Origin: Sipunculus nudus
Lineage: Eukaryota > Annelida > Sipuncula > Golfingiida > Sipunculidae
Direction of reading: 5' to 3'
DNA length: 64,000 nt
NCBI GenBank assembly: GCA_026874595.1
Contig: CM049307.1
Location: 342,579 to 406,578, forward strand
Below are positions 1 to 10,438 of the stretch, one piece after another. Made by a program: the position numbers and the translations under genes. Under the pieces are notes generated by a model. That model was given only the letters and a program-made list of their open reading frames with translations, made no database searches and had not been told where the DNA came from. How positions within the stretch are numbered: the stretch's first letter is position 1; each line of letters starts with the position of its first letter.

Positions 1-1390
1 CGACATTTGATTTCAGCAGGCTTCTCATATGATATGTTCGCTGTGAAAGGTTGTGCGTATATCTTGCGAGATACTTCGGCGTAGGAAACTCGACTATTGG
101 TGCGACCTTGGCTGGATCAGGCTGTAACCCAGCCCTGGTTAAGCGATCACCTATGAATGTCTCACAGTGCTGACGAGATCCCAAAGGGGAGTCGCAGGTA
201 TTTGTACCTGCCAAATGGCGTTATGAATGTACACAGCTTTGAGCTTTCTTCATCAAGGCAAATTTGCCAAAAACCTTTTGAACAGTCTATCTTTGAGAAT
301 ACTTTAGCTCCTGACATTTTGGCCATAATTTCCTCTCGTGATGGCAGTTTGGAATATTCACGGCGAAAGGTCTTGTTTAGATTGCGAGGATCCAGGCATA
401 TGCGTAACTTGCCGTTCTGTTTATGAACAATATGCATTGCGCTCACCCATTCTGTTGGCTCTGTAACCTTTTCTTTCACTCCTGCCTGTTCCATACGTGA
501 TAATTCTGCTTTAACATCGTTGTACAACGCGAATGGTACTTTACGGCAAGCCTCGACAACTGGTTCAGCCTCCGGCTTCAGCTTGATGCCTACATGACCT
601 GGCAGGCAGCCCAGGCCAGTAAATAGTTCAGGGTAGTCGGCTAGTACATCAGCTGAATGCTGAGCTGTTGAAACCATACTGATTCGTTTAACTAAGTTCA
701 ATATCTCGCATGAGTCCTTTCCCAATATGGGTTGTACTTCACTGGATGTGACAACAAAACTAACATGGTGTTTCACTTTTTTATGTTCAACAGATAGTGT
801 CACTCTGCCGGTCACCGGTACCTGATCACCTGTATATGCTGTCAGTTTCACTTTGGCTGGTTTTATCTTTGGCTTTTTATTTAAGCCTCTGTAGCATGAC
901 ATTGGCAAGATATTCACGTCGCTGCCAGTATCCAGCTTCAATTGGACCATAGTGCCCTCTATCGGCAGTGTCACTAACCACTGCGACTTGCATTGTTTTT
1001 CTTCGACACTGTCTACTTCAAAGTCATCATAATCATCATCATAATCACTATCTTCATTAACATGTTTTTCACTCACACAATGCACATTAGGCCTACCTTT
1101 GCTGCGGCACATTTTCTGAAAGTGTCCCACTTTGTGGCACTTCCTACAGGTCTGTCCCTGCGCTGGGCAAGTCTTATACCCTGCATGCCTGTAACCACAC
1201 CTCCCACATTCTGGGTTTTGTGACCTGTTACTGCTATCATGCTGTGTATATTTGTTGGGATGGTGTGCACCACGTCCTCGCCCGCGAGAACTTGTACGGC
1301 TACCACTACCTATGCGCATCTGACCATGGCCACGTGACTGTGATGACTGTCCAAGTTCACTGAAGCTGAACTGGTCATGGCCCGTGCATA
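1..1390 (-). pseudogene. Ty3/Gypsy retrotransposon pol, broken (zinc knuckles, protease, partial RT)
   Basis: Main open frame 1319 to 162, 385 codons. Seen: an Arg/Gly-rich linker, then two zinc knuckles (C38-x2-C41-x3-H45-x5-C51 and C58-x2-C61-x4-H66-x4-C71), an Asp-rich patch, an aspartic protease site LDTGSD (129-134), and a reverse transcriptase fold start with LRICLDPRNLN (305-315), FSKID (341-345, motif A) and LPFGISSA (377-384, motif B). The frame then stops. Below about position 160 a shifted frame resumes with the region that normally lies well after the catalytic YxDD box (GLQPDPAKV, then PTPK, then YLARYTHNLSQ). The catalytic box and about 50 codons are therefore deleted, and a second smaller gap follows PTPK. 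The window edge cuts the rest. The knuckle pattern resembles Mag-type Gypsy elements. The frame opens after a TAG near 1390 and overlaps gag by about 80 bases in the -1 frame; this may be programmed frameshifting or simple damage. Confidence 0.93.
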
Positions 1391-1895
1391 ACTAACTGTG
1401 ACCTCTTCATTTTTACACACACTGATAGTCTTGGTCAAATCTAGATCATCAATATTCATGAGTCTCTTTCTGGTTTTATCACATCTAATACGATCACGAA
1501 TCATGTCTTCTTTTATTTCTCCGTATTCGCACTTCTCAGCTTGTGTTTTCAGATCAGTTAAGAACGACAGAAAAGACTCACCTTCTTTCTGTACACGGCC
1601 ATTGAACAAGAGTCTCTCATGTGCTATATCCTTTTTACCACGAACATAGTCTCTAAACTTCTGCACGAGTATCTGATAATTATCCTTTTCCTCTCCTGCG
1701 AACGACATGGTGTTGTAAACTTCTATAGCTCTTTCTCCCGCCGTATGCAGGAATAGCGCGCACTTTATCTTGTCGGCTTTCCCAACCTTCTCTGATGCAA
1801 CGAGGTACAAGTCAATTTTTTGTAACCATGTTTTAAAGTTCTCCTGATATTTCCGGTCCAGGACATCGGCGAGGGCGGCTGCAGGAATTCCATGC
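1310..1895 (-). pseudogene. Ty3/Gypsy gag, 5' end damaged
   Basis: The frame reads from about 1895 down to a stop at 1310-1312. It has the layout of a retrotransposon Gag domain: a KYQENFKTWLQKIDLYL-type start, a CALFLHTAGERAIEVYN helix, then GRVQKEGESFLSFLTDLKTQAEKCEYG and RDRIRCD. No ATG is present in this frame between the upstream TGA (about 1897) and the domain. The only nearby ATG is in another frame, so the start has been lost by a small frameshift or substitution. The primer binding site and LTR lie just upstream. The gag-pol order on the minus strand is normal. Confidence 0.88.
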
Positions 1896-1904
1896 CTGTT
1901 TTGT

Positions 1905-1918
1905 CACTTCTGACACCA
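1905..1918 (-). other. Primer binding site, complementary to tRNA-Leu 3' end
   Basis: On the minus strand the 14 bases read TGGTGTCAGAAGTG, starting directly after the LTR end (...TAGTACA). TGG matches the CCA tail and the rest matches the acceptor/T-arm end known for animal tRNA-Leu(CAA). The assignment to that tRNA is from memory of tRNA sequences. The position between the LTR and gag is seen directly. Confidence 0.75.
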
Positions 1919-2119
1919 TGTACTATTTAGCGAACACACGGCAAACGCTAACAGCAGGCTGTGAACACAACGACTTTATTCTGAACTTAACATGCCGACT
2001 ACGCAGGTTGTGGTGACGTCACAGAGTTGTGTGTTTTGTGCAACACTCTCCCATCATATCCTGATATTACATAGTTGTGTGCTTAGTGCAACACTCTCCA
2101 GACAGATCATTATATTACA
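1919..2119 (-). mobile_element. Long terminal repeat (5' LTR) of the Gypsy element
   Basis: On the minus strand the block begins TGTAATATAATG and ends TAGTACA, giving TG...CA ends and 201 bp. The right boundary on the + strand (about 2119) is inferred: beyond it the sequence aligns with the composite repeat of 2120-2910. Inside the LTR a ~48-bp segment ending in TATTACA is duplicated in tandem (about 2022-2071 and 2072-2119), each copy containing GTGCAACACTCTCC. The partner 3' LTR would be left of the window. Confidence 0.7.
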
Positions 2120-2910
2120 ATAACCTCTGAGGTATGGGGCTCTGAAGTACTCCCCCAGAATGATTAAAAGATTTTTTTTTTACAAAAGCTCCAGTATCTG
2201 TACAACTATTGCATTTATCACCTTGATTTTTTACATGCATATTCATTAAGGACTATTTCATCAGTTCCTGCAGACTGGTGGTGCAACCTGGACTTTTTTT
2301 GCGAATTTATATACATTTTTCCTCTATTTTTAAGACCTTCAAAGATCCAGTCATCTGTTAAAAGGGTACAAATCGTAACCATTCAACCTAGATTCTTCTT
2401 ATTTAAAATGCATAGACGTCCAAAAAAAATCTCCTATGAAATTTGAAATTAGGTGTCTGTTATCTATATCGATCCTTTGAGCTTTAGGGTTTGTAAGTAC
2501 CCTTCAGTATAATTAAACATTTATATAAAACCTCCAGTTTCTGAACAACTAATGAATACCTCACCATGATTGTTTGCATGCACATTCATCATGGAGTGTT
2601 TTATCAATTTCCGCAGAACAATTTGCACAACCTTAATTTTTTTTCAAATTTTTATGCTATTTCTTGAGACCTTCAAACATGTGGTTGTCTGTTAACAGGG
2701 CGCAAATTATAACCATTGCACCTTAAATCTTCTTCCTTGACGTCCAAGTAGGTCGATAAAAAAATCTAATTGGAAACCTGAAATTAGGTCTCTGTTACCC
2801 ATATCCTCTGAGCTATGCTTAAGTTGAATGGGGATACCACCTACAAAATTTGGCATTGATAAAATTTCTTTTGTGAATGTTTACCTAGTCAGCTGAGCGT
2901 CATGACCCCT
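2120..2910 (-). repeat. Composite ~330-bp-unit interspersed repeat, copy 1
   Basis: Two and a bit diverged monomers in reverse orientation, each with (read on the minus strand) a CTCAGAGGATAT-GGTAACAGAGACC block, a GGTGGCGCCACCAGT-like block and a CATGCAAAGAATCATGG-like block. The outer end near 2890-2910 reads, on the minus strand, GGTCATGACGCTCAGCTGACT, shared with copy 2 at 53507. The Gypsy element abuts the first monomer, so it probably inserted into this repeat. No coding capacity was seen. Confidence 0.75.
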
Positions 2911-3983
2911 GGGTCACTTGCTTAAGTTGGCCATCGTGTCCTCCAATGGGTCAGTACGCTCTATCAGAAAACGGACTTGCTTGATCTCTACAGAAGCGCC
3001 ATGATTGGTATAAGTTATAACAATCTGTCCCGGAAAGAGGAGTGTCCTCTTCAGATCAACACGTCCGGCATTTGATGGCAGTTCTATCTGGCACTAAATC
3101 GCTTGCTTAGGGACTGCTTCTTTCTGGTGAATTTCATCATGGCTCCATCTGAACCTTCCTTCTGCTAGTGCTTCAGGACTTGCTGTTAAAATATATTTCA
3201 AGGTGAATTGAGCTGAGGTACATTGCTTAAAGGACTTGAGGTTGCTGGGTGCCGGAAGAAGGTGTGTAACAACACGCAGCAAGGGAGCCACTTTGCCCTG
3301 GTCTGTGTCCGGTTATCTGTCCCCGACAATGCTTTTCTACTGCCTATACTCTCCAGGTTTTCTCATCAGTAACTATAACTCCTTGAACCCTCCTCTCCTA
3401 ACTTTTGCCCAGGCTTTGCCTCAGTCCTTTGAGCTATAGTGTCCGGAACCCAAACGATGCTGACAAACAAACTATCTTGACATATTACATGTTTTGCTGT
3501 GCGGGTTGACTGAGCTGAATGGAGGAGGAACCCCCAGCCATTTTCTTAAATATTTACTGCACAGCCGCTGCAGTGCTTCAACAAGGGCAATAGGAATGTT
3601 AGAAAAGCAAAAAGGCCACTGAAGTCTTGGTATTATATAATTTTGGAAACACTATGCCTTGAAAATTCATATTAAACTACTTTTTTAATAGGCATCGCAC
3701 ACTTGGTTAACAGGCCTTTACATGTTGGATTCTGTTGGTGTCCTCCGGACCGCAGTCATCGATTTTACCCAAACATTTGGATGGGTATAAGATGTGTCTG
3801 TTTAGTGTTTAGATTGCCCACAAAGAGTTTTTGCATCTTTGGCTTTTGAAGCCTAAATTGCACACGTGCTCAGCTGGACACCTTTTCAAGGGAATCTAAT
3901 CCCCACAGAGTTCCCGGTATTGATGATCCTGTTACTGTAACATCATCAATGAAATCCCTGCATGATTTGTTTCTTGTTTCATC
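2911..3983. other. Unannotated intergenic or intronic DNA
   Basis: No recognised gene, RNA or repeat. The short open frames at 3094-3439 on both strands show no domain I recognise. An upstream exon of the discoidin gene could be hidden here, but the Trp-rich first half of an F5/8C domain was looked for and not found. Confidence 0.5.
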
Positions 3984-4274
3984 TTTTGCCTCCGGCCCAC
4001 GTCATGCCATTTCTCCAGCTTTAATAAAAGTATAATTATCAAGGCGACTGATATTATAAATCTTGCTATAATGCCCTTTTAAGTCTCTGCAACTTAGTCG
4101 TGATATCGTTGACTGTAAACACATTATATAAAGTGTGTCTTGTGCCATCTGTGCCTTTGGGCCACGTCATATCATTTCTCCAGCCTTAAGCAAAATGTGA
4201 AACGGAAGGCGACCAAGCCATAATGCCCTTTTCAAGTCTCTACCACTTTGACATGTTACTGTTGACTGTAAACG
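3984..4274 (+). repeat. Diverged tandem duplication, about 164-bp spacing, 2 copies
   Basis: Copy 1 starts TTTGCCTCCGGCCCACGTCA (3984) and ends GACTGTAAACAC (4122). Copy 2 starts TGTGCCTTTGGGCCACGTCA (4148) and ends GACTGTAAACGC (4274). Both share ATTTCTCCAGC, ATAATGCCCTTTT and AAGTCTCT in the same order, with substitutions and indels. Function unknown. Confidence 0.7.
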
Positions 4275-5253
4275 CTTCCTCGACATGTGCATGCGTGACA
4301 TCATCAGCTTTACCAGTTCAGTTGGACATGTATAGAATTCCTAGGCCTTTCTGATGAGTTTATTGCGGCACAGTACGGTAAGCTTTGGGGAAGTTGAGCC
4401 ATACCATTGACAGTGCTTTATCACACTTCTTTGCCTCGCTGGTTAACAGGCTGATGGTAGCTTTTTGTTCTAAGCAGACAGGGTACCTGGGAGCTCCCCC
4501 TTGCGGAGTAGTAGGGTTCACATCTATTTTAAATTACACATCCGAAATGACGTCCCTCCTTTTCTGCTCCTTTCACATTCTTCTATACATGTGCTTTCCT
4601 TGAGATTCGCCACTTTTTTACACCGATGCCACTTCACTCAATGGTAGCTGCTGCCGTCTACTGGCTAGATGTTACACAATATTATATTGGCCCCTGCAAA
4701 CACACAGTCCCACACAACGGTAAAAACATGTGGTTTCTTTTAATTCTGTTCCTTTGGTAAAAGGAATCGTGTTGCATTTTATAATATGAAAAGAGTGTTA
4801 CTGGCAGGTAGGCTTTAAGGGAACCTCTTGGGAAAAAAAGAAGAAGATTAATAATTGATAAAAAGGAATCTGGTAAATATTTCAGAAACATTCAAGAGCA
4901 TACATAATTTGATCTTGTCCAAAATAGTTAATGCTTACATTTTTAAAATTGACATAAAACAAATGTTCTGTTGCGTGTGTACTACTGAGTACAGAGCTCG
5001 CCTTAAGTTTCATCCTAAATGTATTTTTCTTGTATCTATTGGTGTAACAGATATTTCTGATTTTCAAACAACTCCTTATGAATATTAACTAAATTCGTGT
5101 GCAGAACTGACATAGACCTTCATCAAACGCATTCAGCGTGTGCTTTAGAAGCGACAGGGTCATATATTACCTGATGTCATGCGGCTTTAAGTTTAACCGG
5201 AGAACCCCGGAAGTACTTTTTCTTTCAAAATGCTAACCGTTGCTTTTTTGCAG
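4275..5253. other. Probable intron upstream of discoidin exon A; nothing recognised
   Basis: AT-rich sequence with no credible coding or repeat signal until the splice acceptor at 5251-5253. Several short frames on both strands look random. The intronic status follows from exon A starting mid-domain. Confidence 0.45.
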
Positions 5254-5367
5254 GGTTTTGTGATGGGAGGTGAGGACTATTACGTCAAAGTCATTATTGT
5301 CTGGTTCTCACTAGATGCGAGCACTTGGGATTATGTCAGACATCCTGTTGTTACAAGCAATCCAATG
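5254..5367 (+). CDS. Discoidin (F5/8 type C) domain protein, penultimate exon
   Basis: 38 codons, phase 0 at both ends. The acceptor side has a branch-site-like GCTAACC, a T-run and GCAG; the donor is ATG|GTATGT. The product begins [13 protein letters not shown] and continues [18 protein letters not shown]. This matches the middle of an F5/8C domain, where a Gly-rich loop is followed by the family pattern of Tyr-Val-x-x-Tyr-x-Val-x-Tyr-Ser-x-Asp-Gly-x-x-Trp. Joined by its phase to exon B (8686), the two give about 89 residues, the C-terminal 60% of a domain of about 145. Family knowledge: such domains bind carbohydrate or lipid on secreted or cell-surface proteins. The N-terminal part was not found in the window. 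It is too short to be noticed as a stand-alone open frame; the call rests on the domain pattern plus the splice signals. Confidence 0.82.
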
Positions 5368-5378
5368 GTATGTACATG

Positions 5379-5382
<4 letters not shown>

Positions 5383-5443
<61 letters not shown>
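5383..5443. repeat. (TA)n microsatellite, about 30 copies
   Basis: Uninterrupted TA from 5383, running straight into the palindrome at 5441. Confidence 0.97.
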
Positions 5444-5445
<2 letters not shown>

Positions 5446-5504
5446 GTATCATATACAGTTAGTTTTACTTCATGAAGTAAAACTAACTGTATATGATACA
5501 TTAT
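5441..5504. repeat. Perfect 64-bp palindrome
   Basis: Two 32-bp arms meet between 5472 and 5473 with no spacer (centre ACTTCATGAAGT). Every base of one arm pairs with the other. The arms carry TAAAACTAACTGTATATGAT and its complement. It sits between two TA microsatellites. Confidence 0.95.
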
Positions 5505-5570
5505 TAATGCTCCCCTGCATGGTTGAGCACTTTCACTATGATGAATTGAATTTCTATGTGTATCACTTTG

Positions 5571-5571
<1 letters not shown>

Positions 5572-5618
<47 letters not shown>
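5572..5618. repeat. (TA)n microsatellite, about 23 copies
   Basis: Pure TA tract, followed by TGCCGTCTCTCTCTC. Confidence 0.96.
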
Positions 5619-5619
<1 letters not shown>

Positions 5620-7256
5620 CCGTCTCTCTCTCATACCAAAGACCATTTTGACAATAATAACCATGTACGGGGAGGAATAGCGCTTTATTCAATAGTGGTT
5701 GTTGTAACAGTAGATTTTGATTATACAAATATAGTACAAATTGTATAAGTACAATACCAATATGTCTATGTGACATATACACAACAAAACAAGATAGAGA
5801 AAATACAGTCCTGGTGGTGAAAATAACAATAATAACGCATCTTAAAAGGTTCTTTAAGGGAATAAGATACACATGAAAGAAAAATGGAATACTGAGAGAA
5901 TGAAATGCCATGTAGACCTGTTACTCATATCTGACTTAAGTATGTACAACTAAATATAGTAGCCATATAACATAATAATAATCCTATAATGTGTGCTCAA
6001 CTTACCCTGTGCTAGCAATCCTGTCAACAGTAAATGTCTTCTGTACCAACGTGAGTGCACCGCTCAATACGTGCAACCGGAGGAACTGCGTGTAACACGT
6101 GCACCGGTCCAAGAGCTAATGACCTCATCCGGGCAGGTAAATAGGTGTGCTCAATTTGAGAATGCTTGGTAGGTGGCAGCACAGGGTAAAATAAAAAAAA
6201 AAAAAACAATCCTGGCTACCACAAAGATAAATGAGAAGATACAATTAAACCGTCACATATACATGAGGCTTCCGTTAATTTCCATATTTGTATGTATATG
6301 CAGAGCTATATATTCAAGAATCTCTGCATTTAAATGCAAATTCAGAGTTGACAATGCAATTGCCCAAATACAGTTCGACAGTTCTATCTCAGAAAAAAAT
6401 CACATGTATATAACAATATCACAAATGTTCTTGCAAGTCAACATACTCTCACATTATATTCAACTGCCATTGAAAGAATCAGTCAGGTGAGCCATTTGGA
6501 CACCTTGGCCAATCGTTGCTAAACAGACATCGGATAGCGTAACAATACACAAAAATGAAATGTATCGTTCGCCGGAAATCAACCGGGTTACCATTTTTAC
6601 CGACTCGTTAATTTTCACAGTTTTCACAATTTATACATTGATAAGCTATAATAAGATATATAATACTGACTTGATATCTTACTGAACATGAAATATGGCA
6701 TGTTTTTACAGCAGATTTAACTTAGAATTTTATTTTTATTATAGTTGCTTCATTTATTCTCCACTCGGGAATGACCTCTTGACGAGCACCATATCCTCAC
6801 GCGTAAAACTTATATATATGGGATGCATTGTTCTCTTATCGCTAAATTGTAAAATCTGTATGGACAATCCCACATTCATTGTTCTGCTGTTAAACATGTC
6901 ACAGCATTTGTGCACATTTGCCATTTTAAGCGATCACACTCACTAAGAGTAGGACCGTTGGTTTTGGTTTGTTGGCGTCAATATATGACATCCACAATGC
7001 ACCGGGGCTTCTAAATACACCAGCTGGGAAATTACATAAACATGGGCGTTTTTGTGGTTAGGACTTCAAGGAATGAGTAATACTTGGAAAGCATATACGC
7101 ATGTGTAATGTAAACAATTGTGAAAGTTTGTCAATTGAGACAAGAAGTCCCGGCGCAGAAGGGAGTTCCCCATTCTAGAATGAATACAGTCAGAAAACGA
7201 AAGATTTTAACTTAAACACCATGCCGTAATGCACTTGAAAGTGATACATTGTCGCA

Positions 7257-8528
7257 GTATGATTCATAACAAGTACACTGTCATAACAGTTTATGGTATG
7301 ATTCATATAACAAGTACTCTGTCGTGACAGTGCATGGTATGATTCATAACAAGTACACTGTCATAACAGTCTGTGGTGTGATTCATAACAGGTACACTGT
7401 CATGACAGTCTATGGTATGATTCATAACAAGTACACTGTCATAACAGTCTATGGTGTGATTCATAACAAGTACACTGTCATAACAGTTTATGGTATGATT
7501 CATATAACAAGTACTCTGTCATGACAGTGCATGGTATGATTCATAACAAGTACACTGTCATAACAGTCTGTGGTGTGATTCATAACAGGTACACTGTCAT
7601 GACAGTCTATGGTATGATTCATAACAAGTACACTGTCATAACAGTCTATGGTGTGATTCATAACAAGTACACTGTCATAACAGTCTATGGTATGATTCAT
7701 AACAAGTACACTGTCATAACAGTCTATGGTGTGATTCATAACAGGTACACTGTCATGACAGTCTATGGCGTGATTCTGACAAGTACACTGTCATGACAGT
7801 CCATGGCGTGATTCATAACAAGTACACTGTCATGACAGTCCATGGCGTGATTCATAACAAGTACACTGTCATGACAGTCCATGGCGTGATTCATAACAAG
7901 TACACTGTCATGACAGTCCATGGCGTGATTCATAACAAGTACACTGTCATGACAGTCCATGGCGTGATTCATAACAAGTACACCGTCATAACAGTCCATG
8001 GTATGATTCATAACAAGTACACCGTCATAACAGTCCATGGTATGATTCATAACAAGTACACCGTCATAACAGTCCATGGTATGATTCATAACAAGTACAC
8101 CGTCATAACAGTCCATGGTATGATTCATAACAAGTACACCGTCATAACAGTCCATTGTATGATTCATACCAAGTACACCGTCATAACAGTCCATGGTATG
8201 ATTCATACCAAGTACACCGTCATAACAGTCCATGGTATGATTCATACCAAGTACACCGTCATTACAGTCCATGGTATGATTCATACCAAGTACACCGTCA
8301 TTACAGTCCATGGTATGATTCATACCAAGTACACCGTCATAACAGTCCATGGTATGATTCATACCAAGTTCACCGTCATAACAGTCCATGTTATGATTCA
8401 TACAAAGTACACTGTCATAACAGTCCATGGCATGATTCATAACAAGTACATTGTCATAACATGATTCATAAGAAGTACACCGTCATAACAGTCGATGGTA
8501 TGATCAATAAGAAGTACACTGTCATAAC
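7257..8528. repeat. 39-bp minisatellite, about 32 units, in the intron
   Basis: Consensus unit: GTATGATTCATAACAAGTAC followed by ACTGTCATAACAGTCTATG. The unit length is 13 codons, so long frames stay open on both strands (for example 7763-8464); these are artefacts. Variant units are grouped: mixed units with a ~237-bp duplicated block at 7257-7740, CATGACAGTCCATGGCGTG units at about 7790-7975, CGTCATAACAGTCCATGGTATG units to 8150, ATACCAAGTACACC units to 8395, then degraded units. This points to several local expansions. Some units hold the 14-bp palindrome ACTGTCATGACAGT. Confidence 0.96.
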
Positions 8529-8685
8529 GTTCTTGGCTCTGTGATTAGGACCTGGCGGCCGTATACGGCAAATCGGCTTTTCTAGGCAGTGGCTGAGCAT
8601 GATGAATTAGAACAGGTGACAGTTTGGGATTGTGGATTATAAATGATGAACATCTATTATTGTGCTATTTTTTTTTATTTTGTAG

Positions 8686-8841
8686 ATGTTCTCGGCGAAC
8701 TCGGATGCTAACACAGTGAAGGAACATGTCTTCGCGTCGCCGGTCACAGCTCGTTACTTTAGACTTGTCGTCAACAACTACAGCATCGCTAACACCGAAA
8801 AGACGCCTTGTATGAGAATGGCCATATATGGATGCCCATAG
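8686..8841 (+). CDS. Discoidin (F5/8 type C) domain protein, last coding exon
   Basis: 51 codons plus a TAG stop at 8839-8841, entered in phase 0 after TTTTATTTTGTAG. Seen: MFSANSDANTVKEHVF, then SPVTARYFRLVVNNY, then CMRMAIYGCP and stop. These are the three hallmark stretches of an F5/8C C-terminus: the FxGNxDxxTxVxHxF turn, PIxARYIRI, and CxRxELYGC with the closing cysteine. The protein ends one residue after that cysteine, so the discoidin domain is C-terminal. It follows exon A at 5254-5367 across a 3.3 kb intron; reading frames and domain order match across the junction. Candidate polyadenylation signals follow at 8961, 9004 and 9029. Which larger protein this belongs to cannot be told, because the first exons are outside the window or not recognised. 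Confidence 0.88.
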   Translation: MFSANSDANTVKEHVFASPVTARYFRLVVNNYSIANTEKTPCMRMAIYGCP

Positions 8842-9034
8842 ACTCTCGTAGTTTAGCCATTCTACACCAGAGGCCGCACTTTTATGCTGCTCTCCGTATA
8901 AATGGCGCTGCCACCAGAATGTTTTAAGTCCGTAAAACCACTGCTTTTAATGGAAACATAAATAAACAGCCCAAGAACACATGCTGTCGTATAGTTTCAG
9001 GTAAATAAACCATCGTCCAAAATAATATAAATAA
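8842..9034 (+). other. 3' UTR of the discoidin gene
   Basis: Sequence between the TAG and the last of three AATAAA hexamers (8961-8966, 9004-9009, 9029-9034). Which of the three is used is not known. Confidence 0.6.
8961..8966 (+). promoter_or_regulatory. Polyadenylation signal AATAAA
   Basis: The first canonical hexamer after the stop codon, 120 bases downstream. Two more follow within 70 bases. Confidence 0.6.
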
Positions 9035-10438
9035 ATCACCGAAAGTTTGTTTATTAGTCAATCAAAAAAAAGGAGGCCTGAGGGTCGTTTCCAGTATTAT
9101 GTTTGATCATGTTTCCATGAGAGGAACGCTGCCAGAGAGCAGACTGGATAAGTTTTCCTGTCCTTGCTTCTTTGTTTAAAGTTACGACATTGTTTACTTG
9201 TCCACAGCATGACACAAAAACTTCGCAAAGCGCCCTCTGGTGAAGAATGACGGATGTATAAGTACTGTATATAAAACTTTAGGATACAGTGACTGGGCAC
9301 ATAAGCGTACCAACCACACACGTGTGCTATACCGAAACATCGTTACTTTTCAGGTGATGTCAACCTTGACCTTGACTGTTTCATTTGCCATGGACTTAAA
9401 CTTCCACACATGTGCGTTCTGTTTCAGGCGCTATCCTGAAACTATGCATGAATGGAGTAAGGTTTATTGTGAGTATATACTGTACTCTTTAAGTATGAAG
9501 TTTATGAATATGTTACGCATTATGAATTATATATCAATATATTGCATTTTACAGCTATAAACATGTACATCGAATACTTTAATATGCTAAATAAACAAAC
9601 TTTATCTTAGAATGCAGAGAAACAATGGCGGAATCTGGTATTCTTTTTTGTATATCAGCAATGCGCGTATGTTATCTGACTTATTTAATCAAACCGGGCA
9701 TAATAAATTTTGATGCCACAATTTTTGCTACTTTTTATTGTTGAGCATTTTAGCACAAGATACTTTATTTAAAAACGTGTCGTTCAAGGTAACCTGCGGT
9801 CCAGGACAGATAACGACAAACCTTTTCACGATTCCATAAAGGGAATCGTTACCCGGTTCCTTGCTTAAAATAACCTTTCCCAGAGCATATATGATTAATT
9901 GCCGGGTGTCTCTGTCATAAACACGTGTATGTGTCAGTGGCAATTATTTATTAAGAGGCCATATAGTTTAAATGAAAACGCAGATAAATAGTTAAAACCA
10001 GCATTTGTTTCAGCAGATGAATTATACAAACCAACATTTATAAAAATTAAAGTACCTCAGCCCTGTAGACTTGCACCCTCCTTATATTAACCACGTGAGA
10101 GTCAACTTCCTTGTGTATAATCAAAACACCGACCCTGAACAAGCCACCACAACCTTCTCTCATAGCAAAAACCGGGATCAAGCCGAGCGGAGCGAGAGCC
10201 GACCGTTCTACCCCTCCACTGGAAGTCTATATAAAAGCATGCGTTTATACAGTACCCTTAGCGGAGAGAATATCATACATCATCTATTCCTATACTCATA
10301 GTTTACGGTAAATACGAATATATTACATCCGCTTACTTAATAATTATGTATGTTTTATGCATGATTCTTCACGTTTATGTTCATTGTGAACAAGATTATA
10401 TACCCATGTCTTATATTAAAAGATATACGTTAACAAAA
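9035..10438. other. Intergenic; short SINE-like trace only
   Basis: No gene recognised. At about 10165-10215 the minus strand reads AGTGGAGGGGTAGAACGGTCGGCTCTC, very like the box A half of the SINE at 19.2 kb, and ends in GGCTTGATCCCGG, a mutated box B. This may be a short SINE fragment. Confidence 0.4.

Larger units (their letters stand above)
5368..8685 (+). other. Intron of the discoidin gene (3.3 kb), repeat-filled
   Basis: Starts GTATGT and ends with a T-run and TTTTGTAG. It contains two TA microsatellites, a 64-bp perfect palindrome and a 39-bp minisatellite. Between 5619 and 7256 there is AT-rich sequence with an A-run at 6189-6205 and no gene I can recognise. The tail 8529-8685 is unique sequence. 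Confidence 0.75.

Noticed and set aside
5315-5911. Tyr/Ile-rich proteins around the TA tracts
   Set aside because: Translations of TA dinucleotide repeats and of the palindrome.
7303-8464. Frames with a 13-residue repeat as coding
   Set aside because: Same artefact from the 39-bp minisatellite, and the region lies in an intron.
7257-8528. CRISPR array
   Set aside because: Units are contiguous with no unique spacers, and the sequence is eukaryotic.
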